Source: Pseudomonas sp. JUb42 (GTDB lineage Bacteria; Pseudomonadota; Gammaproteobacteria; Pseudomonadales; Pseudomonadaceae). From it: a stretch of 64,000 nt of DNA. The translations under genes and the position numbers were made by a program. Positions within the stretch are counted from its first letter, which is position 1; the number at the start of each line of letters is the position of its first letter. The notes below the pieces were generated by a model that searched no databases, was not told where the DNA came from, and was given only the letters and a program-made list of their open reading frames with translations. Shown piece after piece: positions 17,884 through 26,729 of the stretch. Where the stretch lies: positions 62,001 through 126,000 of the forward strand of contig NZ_JANUFD010000011.1 in the NCBI RefSeq assembly GCF_024807945.1. The letters are read 5' to 3'.

Positions 17884-18696
17884 ATGTTCCCTCTACCACC
17901 CAGTCTGCTCCCCAGCATCGCCGCCGCTATCCTTTATGCCGCTGCGACTATTTACCAGGGCATGCGCCTGCGTCAGGCCATCAAGGTCGACAAACGCCTG
18001 CTGGGCCTGCTCGGCACGCTCGCGGTCATTGCCCACGCCATCGGCCTGTTCACCCAACTGGTGCGCCCGATCGGTATGGGTCTGGATTTTTTCAGCGCTT
18101 CGAGCCTGATCGCCCTGGCGGTGATTGCGGTGACCCTGATCGCCTGCCTGCGCATCCCGGTGGAAAACCTGCTGGTGCTGCTGTTTCCCCTGGGTTTCGT
18201 CACCGTATTGTTCTCCCAGTTCGCGCCGACCGGCACCGTACAGACCATCGTCGAAGAGCCCGGCATCCTTAGCCATATCCTGCTGTCGATCCTCGCCTAC
18301 GGCATGTTCACCATCGCGGTGTTCCAGGCCCTGCTGTTGCTTGTGCAGGATCATCGCCTCAAGCACAAGCACCCGGCCGGCCTGATCAAGAATTTCCCGC
18401 CACTGCAGACCATGGAAAGCCTGCTGTTCGGCTTTCTCTGGGCAGGGTGGATCCTGCTGTCGCTGTCGCTGATTTCCGGCTGGTTGTTCGTCGAGAACCT
18501 GTTTGCCCAGCATCTGGTGCACAAAACCCTGCTGGCCTGCCTGGCCTGGATCGTGTTCAGCGTGCTTCTGTGGGGCCGTACCCGCCTGGGCTGGCGCGGA
18601 CACAAGGCCATTCGCTGGACCCTGGGCGGCTTTCTCCTGCTGATGCTGGCCTATTTCGGCAGCAAGCTGGTACGCGAATTCATCCTGCACATCTGA
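17884..18696 (+). CDS. ypjD: CcsA/CcmC-like cytochrome c assembly family membrane protein (YpjD)
   Basis: Integral membrane protein of 270 residues with about eight hydrophobic helices, of the CcsA/CcmC-related family called YpjD. Function in gamma-proteobacteria is not settled; related proteins handle haem in cytochrome c maturation. ATG 17884 is chosen because the membrane protein pattern begins there; the open frame upstream is not hydrophobic and overlaps the ffh promoter region. The next gene begins 13 bases downstream, so the two form one transcript. Confidence 0.9.
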   Translation: MFPLPPSLLPSIAAAILYAAATIYQGMRLRQAIKVDKRLLGLLGTLAVIAHAIGLFTQLVRPIGMGLDFFSASSLIALAVIAVTLIACLRIPVENLLVLLFPLGFVTVLFSQFAPTGTVQTIVEEPGILSHILLSILAYGMFTIAVFQALLLLVQDHRLKHKHPAGLIKNFPPLQTMESLLFGFLWAGWILLSLSLISGWLFVENLFAQHLVHKTLLACLAWIVFSVLLWGRTRLGWRGHKAIRWTLGGFLLLMLAYFGSKLVREFILHI

Positions 18697-18708
18697 CGGG
18701 CGTTGATT

Positions 18709-19956
18709 ATGGATAACCTGCCCATTGGTCCACTGCTGGGAGTGCTGGCCCTGCTGACACTCTGGTCGGGGCTGCTGACTGCCGTCGAGATCGCCCACTA
18801 TCGGCTCAAATTTCGGCAGAACCCCAGCCGCCCCGCAGCAGCTGCACTGCCACAACCGGCGTTCGAGCTGAACAGCCTGATCCTGGGCAACACCCTGATC
18901 AAAGTGCTGATCACCGTGATCTTCACGCTGTTGGCGCTCAATCAGTGGTTCTACCACGGCGCCACCGTGGCCTGGCTCGGTACGACCGCCTTGCTGCTGA
19001 TCTTCGTCGAACTGATTCCGCGTCGTCTGGCTGCGCGCTACCCGGCAGGCGTCGTCCTGCTCGGCAATGGCGTATTGCGTCTGCCAATGAAGCTGCTGTG
19101 GCCGCTGACCTGGCTGTTCAACTGCATCGCCCGCAGCCTGTTGCGCCCGTTCCTGCCGCGCGAGGCCGCTCCGGGCACGCCGCAGGATGAAGACGAGCCG
19201 ACACCCAAGTCCCACCACGATGGCGTCATGGACCACCACCCCGGTCGTGCCCACGTCCTGTCCGGCATCCATGCCCTGGACAGCTTCACCGTCAATGACA
19301 TCCTGGTGCCGCGCAACGACGTCGACGGGATCAACCTGGACGACAGCATCGAGCAGATCATCGACCGCCTGATGATCTCCCGCCATACGCGCCTGCCGGT
19401 CTATCACAACGACATCAACCAGGTGCAGGGCGTGCTCAATACCCGGCAGATCAGCCATCTGCTACCCAAGCGCGAACTGACCAAGGAAACCTTGCTGGCC
19501 GCCTGCTACGAACCCTATTTCGTCCCGGAAAGCACGCCGCTGCAATTGCAGCTGCTGAATTTCCACAAACAGCAGCGCCGCCTGGGCGTGGTGGTGGATG
19601 AATACGGTGAAGTGCAGGGCATAGTCAGCCTGGAAGACATCCTCGAAGAGATCGTCGGCGAATTCGAGAGCGAGCACTCCCTGGACAACCCGCACATCCA
19701 TCCGCAGGCCGATGGCCGCCTGGTGGTGGATGGCGCCGCGTCGATCCGCGAGTTGAACAAGAGCCTGGGCTGGCACCTGCCGTCCGATGGTCCCAAGACC
19801 CTCAACGGCCTGATTACCGAAGCCCTGGAAACCATCCCGGACAGTTCGGTGTGCCTGAAGATCGGCCCGTATCGCCTGGAAATCCTGCAAACCGAAGACA
19901 ATCGGGTGACGCGGGTGATGATGTGGCAGAAATCCATGGTCCGTCCCGTCAATTGA
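18709..19956 (+). CDS. CNNM/CorC-type membrane protein with CBS domains
   Basis: A 415-residue protein with an N-terminal membrane DUF21 domain (about four helices, to residue 140), then a pair of CBS domains (about 190-310; DILVPRNDVDGI, RLPVYHNDINQVQGVLN, LGVVVDEYGEVQGIVSLEDILEEIVGEF) and a C-terminal CorC_HlyC domain. Members are linked to magnesium or cobalt efflux. ATG 18709 is preferred to TTG 18703. It is in an operon with the upstream YpjD-type gene. Confidence 0.92.
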   Translation: MDNLPIGPLLGVLALLTLWSGLLTAVEIAHYRLKFRQNPSRPAAAALPQPAFELNSLILGNTLIKVLITVIFTLLALNQWFYHGATVAWLGTTALLLIFVELIPRRLAARYPAGVVLLGNGVLRLPMKLLWPLTWLFNCIARSLLRPFLPREAAPGTPQDEDEPTPKSHHDGVMDHHPGRAHVLSGIHALDSFTVNDILVPRNDVDGINLDDSIEQIIDRLMISRHTRLPVYHNDINQVQGVLNTRQISHLLPKRELTKETLLAACYEPYFVPESTPLQLQLLNFHKQQRRLGVVVDEYGEVQGIVSLEDILEEIVGEFESEHSLDNPHIHPQADGRLVVDGAASIRELNKSLGWHLPSDGPKTLNGLITEALETIPDSSVCLKIGPYRLEILQTEDNRVTRVMMWQKSMVRPVN

Positions 19957-20234
19957 CGGGCATTGGGCACTTGTTCTGAGCGTTGCGCCCTTCCTATAAT
20001 CGCCGACAGCTTACCCAGCCCCGCCGATCCGCGTGCTACCCGCACTGAGCGTGATCCGGCCAGTCACCAGCCAATCGTTTCCTGGCGTCCGCTCACACCC
20101 TGAGCGCGAACCAACGCCCTCGGCCCTCATCCGGGCCAACCTGATCGCGCTGTAACCAGAATAATTAACCATTGCCGCAGTGACCCGTCTCTCGACGAGC
20201 GCTGACAGGCAAGACGACTGTCAGGGATATCCGA

Positions 20235-21554
20235 ATGACCACCACCTCCGCCTTGGGTGAGCACAGCGAGCAGGCCGCTCCAGCCAACTCCGCCGCTCGC
20301 GTCGCCACCGCCAGTTTCATCGGCACCGCCATCGAGTTCTACGATTTCTACGTCTACGCCACCGCCGCCGCGCTGGTGATCGGGCCGGTGTTCTTCCCGC
20401 AGACCTCCAGCACCGCACAGATGCTGTCGGCTTTTCTTACCTTCGGTATCGCCTTCCTCGCTCGCCCGCTGGGTTCGGCGCTGTTCGGCCACTTCGGTGA
20501 CCGCATCGGCCGCAAATCGACCCTGGTGGCTTCGCTGCTGCTGATGGGTATCTGCACCACACTGATCGGCGTGTTGCCGGGTTATGCGGTGATTGGCTCA
20601 TGGGCACCGATCCTGCTCTGTGTGCTGCGCTTCGGCCAGGGCCTGGGGCTGGGCGGTGAATGGGGCGGTGCCGCACTGCTGGCGACGGAAAACGCGCCCA
20701 AGGGCAAGCGCGCCTGGTTCGGCATGTTCCCGCAACTGGGCCCGTCCATCGGCTTCCTGGCGGCCAACGGTCTGTTCCTGACCCTGGCAATGACCCTGAC
20801 GGACGAGCAGTTCCGCAGCTGGGGCTGGCGCATTCCGTTCCTGCTCAGCGCCGTACTGGTAGTGATCGGCCTGTATGTTCGCCTGAAGCTGGAAGAAACG
20901 CCGATTTTCGCCAAGGCCATCGCCCGTCACGAACGCCTGAAAATGCCCATTGCCGAACTGTTCTCGCAATACTGGGCGCCGATGTTGCTGGGCGCGGCAT
21001 CGATGGTGGTGTGCTACGCACTGTTCTACATCTCGACGGTGTTTTCCCTGAGCTACGGGGTCAAGAGCCTGGGCTACAGCCGCGAGACCTTCCTCGCCAT
21101 GCTCTGCTTCGCCGTCCTGTTCATGGCCGCCGCCACGCCGTTGTCGGCCTGGGCCAGCGACCGCTTCGGGCGCAAACCGGTGCTGATCATCGGTGGTGTG
21201 CTGGCGATTCTCTCCGGCTTCCTCATGGAGCCGCTGCTGACCCACGGCACCACTTGGGCGGTGACGCTGTTCCTGAGCATCGAGCTGTTCCTGATGGGCG
21301 TGACCTTCGCCCCGATGGGCGCCCTGCTGCCTGAATTGTTCCCGACCCGCGTGCGCTACACCGGCGCCTCGGCGGCCTACAACATCGGCGGCATCGTCGG
21401 CGCCTCGGTGGCACCGTTCTTCGCCCAGCAACTGGTGGAAATGGGTGGTTTAAGCTGGGTCGGCGGCTACGTCTCGGTGGCCGCGCTGATCAGCCTGATC
21501 GCCGTGTTGTGTCTGAAAGAAACCCGCCATACCGATCTGGATACGATTGCCTGA
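20235..21554 (+). CDS. MFS transporter, metabolite:H+ symporter (MHS) family
   Basis: Inner-membrane transporter of 439 residues with twelve predicted helices. It carries the MHS pattern TASFIGTAIEFYDFYVYATAA, the loop 2-3 motif GHFGDRIGRKSTL and RFGQGLGLGGEWGGAALLATENAP. Members move dicarboxylates, shikimate, proline/betaine or tricarballylate; the substrate here cannot be told. The 278 bases upstream carry no gene and probably hold its promoter. A perfect hairpin lies 14 bases after the stop. Confidence 0.92.
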   Translation: MTTTSALGEHSEQAAPANSAARVATASFIGTAIEFYDFYVYATAAALVIGPVFFPQTSSTAQMLSAFLTFGIAFLARPLGSALFGHFGDRIGRKSTLVASLLLMGICTTLIGVLPGYAVIGSWAPILLCVLRFGQGLGLGGEWGGAALLATENAPKGKRAWFGMFPQLGPSIGFLAANGLFLTLAMTLTDEQFRSWGWRIPFLLSAVLVVIGLYVRLKLEETPIFAKAIARHERLKMPIAELFSQYWAPMLLGAASMVVCYALFYISTVFSLSYGVKSLGYSRETFLAMLCFAVLFMAAATPLSAWASDRFGRKPVLIIGGVLAILSGFLMEPLLTHGTTWAVTLFLSIELFLMGVTFAPMGALLPELFPTRVRYTGASAAYNIGGIVGASVAPFFAQQLVEMGGLSWVGGYVSVAALISLIAVLCLKETRHTDLDTIA

Positions 21555-21567
21555 CCGTATCCTGAAT

Positions 21568-21596
21568 ATGCGGGACCGGCATCAACGGTCCCGCAT
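21568..21596 (+). terminator. Hairpin after the MHS transporter gene
   Basis: Perfect 11-base inverted repeat ATGCGGGACCG (21568-21578) / CGGTCCCGCAT (21586-21596) with a seven-base loop. No T tract follows on either strand, so it may be an mRNA 3' stabiliser rather than a true intrinsic terminator. Confidence 0.5.
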
Positions 21597-21819
21597 GAGC
21601 AACGCCATCCCCGGCCAAAGCGGGCCTCGCCCGCAACGCCACCTCGAAACTTTGTCACTTCATTTGATCGAACGAGCGCAGCGCCGACATACTGGCCCTA
21701 TGCTTCAACCCGACACGCATCTGTCCAGCCCTCATGCTCACACGCCCGGCAGGCAGGGATGTATGAAGCGCCTGCACCCCAGTCAAATGACCTAATGTAA
21801 CGAAAGGGACTCCATCCGG

Positions 21820-23010
21820 ATGAGCACAACCACCTCCCTCGCATTATTTGGAGGTCAACCGTTGTTCGCGCAGCCAATCGCTAATGAGCAACTGGCCAAT
21901 CGCGATCCCGAGCGTTTCTTCGCCCTGGCGGAGGATTCCTTCAAGCGCCGTCGTCTGACCAACCAGGGTCCTGTGGTCGACGAACTGGAGCAGCGCCTGT
22001 GCGACCTGCATGGCACCCGTCATTGCATCGCCTTCGCCAATGCCTGTTTTGCGATCATCCTGGCATTACGCGAACTGGCACGTCCCGGCGCAAGCAGGGT
22101 GATATTGCCTTCGCTGACCTTTCGCGGCCTGCCCCATTTGATTCGCTGGGCCGGGCTGGAGCCGCAGTTCTGCGATATCGATCCCCTGACCCATACATTG
22201 TCACCAACCTGTCTGGCACAGTTGATCGATAGCAATACCGCCGCGGTGCTCGCTGTGGATAACGTCAACGGTCTGTGTGACATCGATGCACTGGAACGCC
22301 TGACGCTGGATGCCGGCATTCCCTTGTTGCTGGATGCCGTGTACGGCATCGCAGGCCGCTACACCACCGGCGGCGATGACAACGTGGGGTCGCGCGGCAG
22401 CGCTTCGGTGTTCAGCCTGAACGCCAGCACCTTGATAAACGGCTTCGAAGGCGGCTACCTGACCACCAACGACGACCAACTGGCAGCGAAAATGCGTCGC
22501 CAGCGCAACTTTGGCTTTGGCCAAGACGCTGTCTCCGTCGAGCTGGGCCTGAATGCCAAGCTCAATGACCTGCACGCCGCCATGGCACTGTCAAATCTTG
22601 AACATCTGCACGCCATTATCGCGGACAACCAAAGGCGCTTTGCCAGTTACCAGCAATATTTCCAGGACCTGGCCTGGGTTTCTTTCGCTGACTACAGCCA
22701 GTCTCCCGGCACGTTCAGCCAGATCCTGCTGAAAGTCGAGGCCGATGCGCCCTACAGTCGCGATGAGCTGATCCGTATCCTGCGTGCGGAAAACGCTCTG
22801 GTACAGCCGTACTACTCACCGCCGCTGCATCATCAGGAGCCGGGGACGCGAGCGTTGCCCATCACTGACAGTATCAGCCGTCACTTCATTCAGATGCCAG
22901 CCGGCGATCCGGTCGACGAAATGGACATCCGGCGCCTGGCACAGCTATTCAAAAGACTGGAGCAGGACGCTGCAGCAATCGGCGAGCGCCTGGGCAGAGG
23001 ACCGCAATGA
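21820..23010 (+). CDS. DegT/DnrJ/EryC1-type protein lacking the PLP lysine
   Basis: A 396-residue fold-type I aminotransferase homologue of the DegT/DnrJ/EryC1 (sugar or polyketide aminotransferase) family. The fold is recognisable (GPVVDELEQRL, ILPSLTFRGLPHLIRWAG, FCDIDPLTHTL, LLLDAVYG with the cofactor Asp, FEGGYLTTND). At the place where the family has Lys (FSFHATK in the next gene) this protein reads FSLNAST: residue 204 is Thr. The cofactor phosphate-binding NGT is NAC here. It is therefore probably not a transaminase by itself. Its stop overlaps the next start by 4 bases (ATGA), so it is probably a translation-coupled partner. Confidence 0.85.
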   Translation: MSTTTSLALFGGQPLFAQPIANEQLANRDPERFFALAEDSFKRRRLTNQGPVVDELEQRLCDLHGTRHCIAFANACFAIILALRELARPGASRVILPSLTFRGLPHLIRWAGLEPQFCDIDPLTHTLSPTCLAQLIDSNTAAVLAVDNVNGLCDIDALERLTLDAGIPLLLDAVYGIAGRYTTGGDDNVGSRGSASVFSLNASTLINGFEGGYLTTNDDQLAAKMRRQRNFGFGQDAVSVELGLNAKLNDLHAAMALSNLEHLHAIIADNQRRFASYQQYFQDLAWVSFADYSQSPGTFSQILLKVEADAPYSRDELIRILRAENALVQPYYSPPLHHQEPGTRALPITDSISRHFIQMPAGDPVDEMDIRRLAQLFKRLEQDAAAIGERLGRGPQ

Positions 23011-24155
23011 GCGACAAGCCAGCATTCACTGCGCCGTTGCCGGTCGGCCAGTTGAACATGCCGGACCCTGGCGAGTTTCGCGAGATGTTCGAGGGCATTT
23101 TTGCCCGGCGCCGCTACACCCACCATGGCCCCTTGGAGCTGGCCGTAGACGAAGCCCTCGCCGGACATTTCGCCGTGCGCCATGCCATTGCCGTGGTCAA
23201 TGGCACCCTCGCGTTGACGCTGCTGTTGCGCGCCATGGAGCTGCGCGGCGAGGTGATCGTGCCCTCTTTCACCTTCCCGGCCACCGTACAGTCATTGGTC
23301 TGGGCCGGACTCAGGCCGGTATTCTGCGACGTCGACCCCGCCACGCAGATGCTCGATGCGAAACGGGTCGAAGCGCTGATCACTGCTGACACTTCGGCCA
23401 TTCTCGGCGTGCATATATGGGGTCGTGGCTGCGATCCCCACGGGCTGGCCAGGCTCGCCAAGGATCGCAGCCTGCAATTGCTGTTCGACGCCGCCCATGC
23501 CACCTCCTGCACCTTCGAGGGCCAACGTATCGGCGGTTTCGGGCGGGCGGAAATTTTCTCGTTCCACGCCACCAAAATCCTCAGCGGCGCCGAGGGTGGC
23601 TGTATCACCACCAACGACGACGCCCTGGCCAGTCGCCTGCGCACCTTGCGCAGCTTTCAAGCCAGTGACGAGCACGCCGCCGGGATATTGCGCATGAACG
23701 CCGGGCTGTCGGAAGCACAAGCGGCCATGATCTTGCTGGGGTTGCGCCATCTGCCGCGCTTCATCGAGGAGAACCGTGAGCGCTATGAGCTTTATCGCCA
23801 AGGGCTCAAGGGTATCAACGGCCTGGAATTCGTTGATTACGCTGCGGGCGAACAAAGCAATTATCAATTTGCGGTGGTGCGCATCGAGCCAGAGATCCTG
23901 GGCATGAGCCGGGATGAGCTACTGGAGTGGCTGCAAGCCAGAAATGTACTGGCCCGTCGTTACTTCCACCCGGGCGTCCATCGGACAGAGCCTTTCGCCA
24001 GTGATATGGCGGCTAGACTCAGCGTGACGGATGAGCTGTGCCAGGTGTTGTTGCAACTCCCCACCGGTCAAGCCATTACCCATGACCATGTCCGTAGTAT
24101 CTGTGCGCTGATCCAATCGATATCAACCGAACAGCAGCCGACGAATACCACATGA
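23007..24155 (+). CDS. DegT/DnrJ/EryC1 family aminotransferase (PLP-lysine present)
   Basis: A 382-residue PLP-dependent aminotransferase of the DegT/DnrJ/EryC1 family, which transfers amino groups to keto-sugars or related scaffolds. Seen: VVNGTLALTLLLRAM (phosphate loop), VPSFTFPATVQSLVWAGLRPVFCDVDP, LLFDAAHATSC (cofactor Asp 161) and IFSFHATKILSGAEGG with internal-aldimine lysine K190. Substrate unknown. It overlaps both neighbours by 4 bases; the upstream gene is a diverged paralogue lacking the lysine and the downstream gene is WbqC-like. A heterodimer with the upstream protein is possible. Confidence 0.9.
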   Translation: MSDKPAFTAPLPVGQLNMPDPGEFREMFEGIFARRRYTHHGPLELAVDEALAGHFAVRHAIAVVNGTLALTLLLRAMELRGEVIVPSFTFPATVQSLVWAGLRPVFCDVDPATQMLDAKRVEALITADTSAILGVHIWGRGCDPHGLARLAKDRSLQLLFDAAHATSCTFEGQRIGGFGRAEIFSFHATKILSGAEGGCITTNDDALASRLRTLRSFQASDEHAAGILRMNAGLSEAQAAMILLGLRHLPRFIEENRERYELYRQGLKGINGLEFVDYAAGEQSNYQFAVVRIEPEILGMSRDELLEWLQARNVLARRYFHPGVHRTEPFASDMAARLSVTDELCQVLLQLPTGQAITHDHVRSICALIQSISTEQQPTNTT

Positions 24156-24871
24156 TCAACACACTGGGCATCATGCAACCCTACTTCTTTCCCTATCTGG
24201 GCTATTTCCAGCTTATTGCATCAGTAGAGCGAGGAGTGATCTTCGACACCGCGCAGTACGGGCGCAAAAGCTGGATGAGCCGTAACCGGATCCTTGATGG
24301 CAAGGGCGCCTGGCAATATATCAATGTACCGGTTAGCACAACGCTGGGGAGTTCGATTCAAGCAACAACCGTGATCGACTCCAGTGCCGCATTGCAGCGC
24401 ATCCTCGCCCAATTGGAACTCTACCGGGGCAAGGCGCCGTTCTATAAGCAGGTTATTGAACTGGTCAAAAGCGTATTTGGTGCGGTCGTGAATAACAGCA
24501 TCAGCAATCTGAATACTCAGTCGCTGAAAGTTGCCTGTGATTATCTGAACCTGAAGTTCAACTGGGCCCCTCACTCAACCATGAATCTGCAACTGCCGCC
24601 CATTGAGCACCCCGGCCAGTGGGCATTGGAAATCAGCAGCCAAATGGGAGCGAGGCGTTATATAAACGCGCCAGGTGGCAGGGAGATTTTTGTCGCCAGC
24701 GAATGGCAGGAGCGCGGGATTGAGTTGCGTTTTCTTGACCTGTCGAGCTTCATTTACTCCACCGGCACTTTCCCGTTCATCGAGAATCTTTCGATACTCG
24801 ATGTACTGATGTGGAACGAGCCGGGCGAGGTAACCACCTACATTCGCGAGCAGACCCGGCTTGCCTGCTGA
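24152..24871 (+). CDS. WbqC family protein
   Basis: A 239-residue cytosolic protein of the WbqC family, found in O-antigen and other glycoconjugate clusters; biochemical role not firmly known. Recognised by GIMQPYFFPYLGYFQLI at the N-terminus, WMSRNRIL, and RYINAPGGREIF followed by GIELRFLDL. It overlaps the preceding aminotransferase gene by 4 bases (ATGA). Its base composition is lower than that of neighbours (hand counts of three 60-base lines give about 45-52% GC), suggesting acquisition from another source. Possibly acts on the amino product of the aminotransferase. Confidence 0.88.
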   Translation: MINTLGIMQPYFFPYLGYFQLIASVERGVIFDTAQYGRKSWMSRNRILDGKGAWQYINVPVSTTLGSSIQATTVIDSSAALQRILAQLELYRGKAPFYKQVIELVKSVFGAVVNNSISNLNTQSLKVACDYLNLKFNWAPHSTMNLQLPPIEHPGQWALEISSQMGARRYINAPGGREIFVASEWQERGIELRFLDLSSFIYSTGTFPFIENLSILDVLMWNEPGEVTTYIREQTRLAC

Positions 24872-24961
24872 TCGAACTCAGACCCTGCGCAGGGCATGGG
24901 CCTGAGGTCTGGCGGCCATGAAAGCCTGCACTTCTGAGATCACGATGACCAAGGTGTGCAG

Positions 24962-24989
24962 CCCGCCATTGCACCAGGACGATGGCGGG
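24962..24989. terminator. Hairpin between the WbqC-family gene and purT (convergent)
   Basis: Inverted repeat CCCGCCAT (24962-24969) / ATGGCGGG (24982-24989) with a 12-base loop, lying between two convergent genes. On the plus strand the following bases (TTGGTTG) are only moderately T-rich. A terminator for one or both units is plausible. Confidence 0.45.
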
Positions 24990-25007
24990 TTGGTTGAGAG
25001 GTTTTCC

Positions 25008-26189
25008 TTACAGTTGCACCTTCACCGACCGTGAAGCGCGAGTGGCTTTGGCACGCGCGGTTTCCACCGACTCGTCACGAGCCAATGCCACACCCATGCG
25101 GCGCTGGCCGTTGACTTCCGGCTTGCCGAACAGGCGCAGGGCGGTGTCCGGCTCGCTCAGGGCCTGCTCGAGATTGGCGAACGCGGTCTGGGTCGATTTG
25201 CCTTCAACCAGTATCACTGCCGAAGCCGATGGGCCGAACTGGCGGATCAATGGAATCGGCAGGCCGAGGATGGCGCGGGCGTGCAGGGCGAACTGTGACA
25301 GGTCCTGGGAAATCAGGGTCACCAGGCCGGTATCGTGAGGGCGCGGCGAGACCTCGCTGAACCACACTTGATCGCCCTTGATGAACAGCTCGACACCGAA
25401 CAGGCCGCGACCACCCAAGGCCTCGGTGACTGCCTTGGCAACGCGCTCGGACTCAGCCAGGGCTACCGGGCTCATGGCTTGTGGCTGCCACGACTCCTGA
25501 TAGTCGCCCTTCTCCTGACGATGGCCGACCGGCGCGCAGAAAGTAGTACCGCCGACATGACGCACGGTCAGCAGGGTGATTTCGTAGTCGAAATCGATAA
25601 AGCCCTCGATGATCACCCGGCCCTTGCCGGCACGACCGCCTTCCTGCGCGTAATCCCAGGCAGTCTGGATATCAGCGGTGCTTTTCAGCAGGCTCTGGCC
25701 CTTGCCCGAGGAACTCATCACTGGCTTGACCACGCACGGGAAGCCCAGGTCTTCCACGGCCTTGCGATAGTCTTCGAAGGTATCGGCGAAATGGTAAGGC
25801 GAGGTCGGCAGGTCCAGCTCTTCAGCGGCCAGGCGACGGATGCCTTCACGGTTCATGGTCAACTGCGCGGCACGGGCGGTCGGAATCACGGTGAAGCCTT
25901 CGGACTCCAGCTCGACCAGGGTCGCGGTGGCGATGGCTTCGATTTCCGGCACGATGAAGTGCGGCTTCTCGGCTTCGATCACGGCACGCAGGGCGTCGCC
26001 GTCGAGCATGTTGATCACATGGCTGCGATGGGCAACCTGCATGGCTGGCGCATTGGCATAACGGTCGACAGCGATCACTTCCACGCCCAGGCGTTGCAGT
26101 TCGATCACCACTTCCTTGCCCAGCTCGCCGCAGCCGCAGAGCAAAACACGGGTCGCGGTAGGCGACAGTGGAGTTCCGATTTGAGTCAT
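25008..26189 (-). CDS. purT: Formate-dependent phosphoribosylglycinamide formyltransferase PurT
   Basis: ATP-grasp enzyme of 393 residues making formyl-GAR from GAR, formate and ATP in purine synthesis. ATG 26189 is chosen (MTQIGTPLSPTATRVLL); the longer open frame upstream has no homology. Visible: CGCGELGKEVVIELQRLGV, the ATP-grasp core VVKPVMSSSGKGQSLL, and VWFSEVSPRPHDTGLVTLISQ with metal-binding residues. It is convergent with the WbqC cassette. The upstream gap to 26520 holds a REP pair. Confidence 0.97.
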   Translation of the reverse strand: MTQIGTPLSPTATRVLLCGCGELGKEVVIELQRLGVEVIAVDRYANAPAMQVAHRSHVINMLDGDALRAVIEAEKPHFIVPEIEAIATATLVELESEGFTVIPTARAAQLTMNREGIRRLAAEELDLPTSPYHFADTFEDYRKAVEDLGFPCVVKPVMSSSGKGQSLLKSTADIQTAWDYAQEGGRAGKGRVIIEGFIDFDYEITLLTVRHVGGTTFCAPVGHRQEKGDYQESWQPQAMSPVALAESERVAKAVTEALGGRGLFGVELFIKGDQVWFSEVSPRPHDTGLVTLISQDLSQFALHARAILGLPIPLIRQFGPSASAVILVEGKSTQTAFANLEQALSEPDTALRLFGKPEVNGQRRMGVALARDESVETARAKATRASRSVKVQL

Positions 26190-26519
26190 CTCAGGTCCTC
26201 GTGGAGCAGATATCGAGGGCAGCTCGCCATTGTGCGAGCGACCGCTGTGGAGAAAGGCGCGCAATTTACCACGAAGCCCCCACGATTTGGACCTTGGGGC
26301 CGATGAGCTACGCACAGAATCTGTGGGAGATCCCGCGCTGTCACGCAGCAAACATTAACCGGGGCGGGGCGCAAATCTTAAGGGAGTGAATTCATTCGCG
26401 ATGAGGCCGGTACATTCGGCGCATCTTCATCGCCTGCCCCCCCGCTTTCGCGAATGAATTCGCTCCCACAGAGTCTTCGTCATTCAGTACGTTGCGCGTT
26501 GTTTGATGAGGGCGAGGCG
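26190..26519. other. Intergenic region upstream of purT with REP pair
   Basis: This 330-base gap between purT and the DUF1289 gene, both on the minus strand, contains the purT promoter region near the purT start and a REP pair (26382-26469, listed separately). I see no further gene. Confidence 0.5.
26382..26469. repeat. REP-pair hairpin (copy 2)
   Basis: Left arm from 26382 (GGGAGTGAATTCATTCGCGA) and right arm 26447-26469 (ending GAATTCGCTCCCAC), one G-T mismatch, spacer about 45 bases. Same class as copy 1. It lies upstream of purT and downstream of the DUF1289 gene. Confidence 0.85.
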
Positions 26520-26729
26520 TCAAACCGAAGGCGCCACCGTCCAGAGCACGCCACTGGCCTTGGCCCGCTCATGGCACAGCACGAGCACTGCACGCCGCTC
26601 GTCGTTGCTCATGCGTCCCCAGCCGGTAATTTCCGCGACGCTGCGCTGGCAGCCGATGCAGATATCGTCGTTATCCAGGGCACAAATGCTCACGCAGGGG
26701 GAGCGAACCGGTTTTTCCGTCGTCATCAT
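26520..26729 (-). CDS. DUF1289 domain small protein
   Basis: A 69-residue protein of the DUF1289 family, defined by its cysteine pattern: SPCVSICALDNDDICIGCQRSV has four cysteines that could bind a metal, followed by ITGWGRMSNDERRAVL. Function unknown. Its ATG overlaps the stop of the gamma-carbonic anhydrase gene (ATGA), so it is translated from the same mRNA. A start one codon later is equally possible. Confidence 0.85.
   Translation of the reverse strand: MMTTEKPVRSPCVSICALDNDDICIGCQRSVAEITGWGRMSNDERRAVLVLCHERAKASGVLWTVAPSV

Noticed and set aside
17893..19458. 521-codon minus-strand open frame
   Set aside because: Shadow of the ypjD and CorC-type genes; Gln/His-rich and without known motifs.
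21568..21596. Hairpin as an attachment site or CRISPR-like repeat
   Set aside because: It occurs once in the window and its location right after a stop codon fits an mRNA 3' end.
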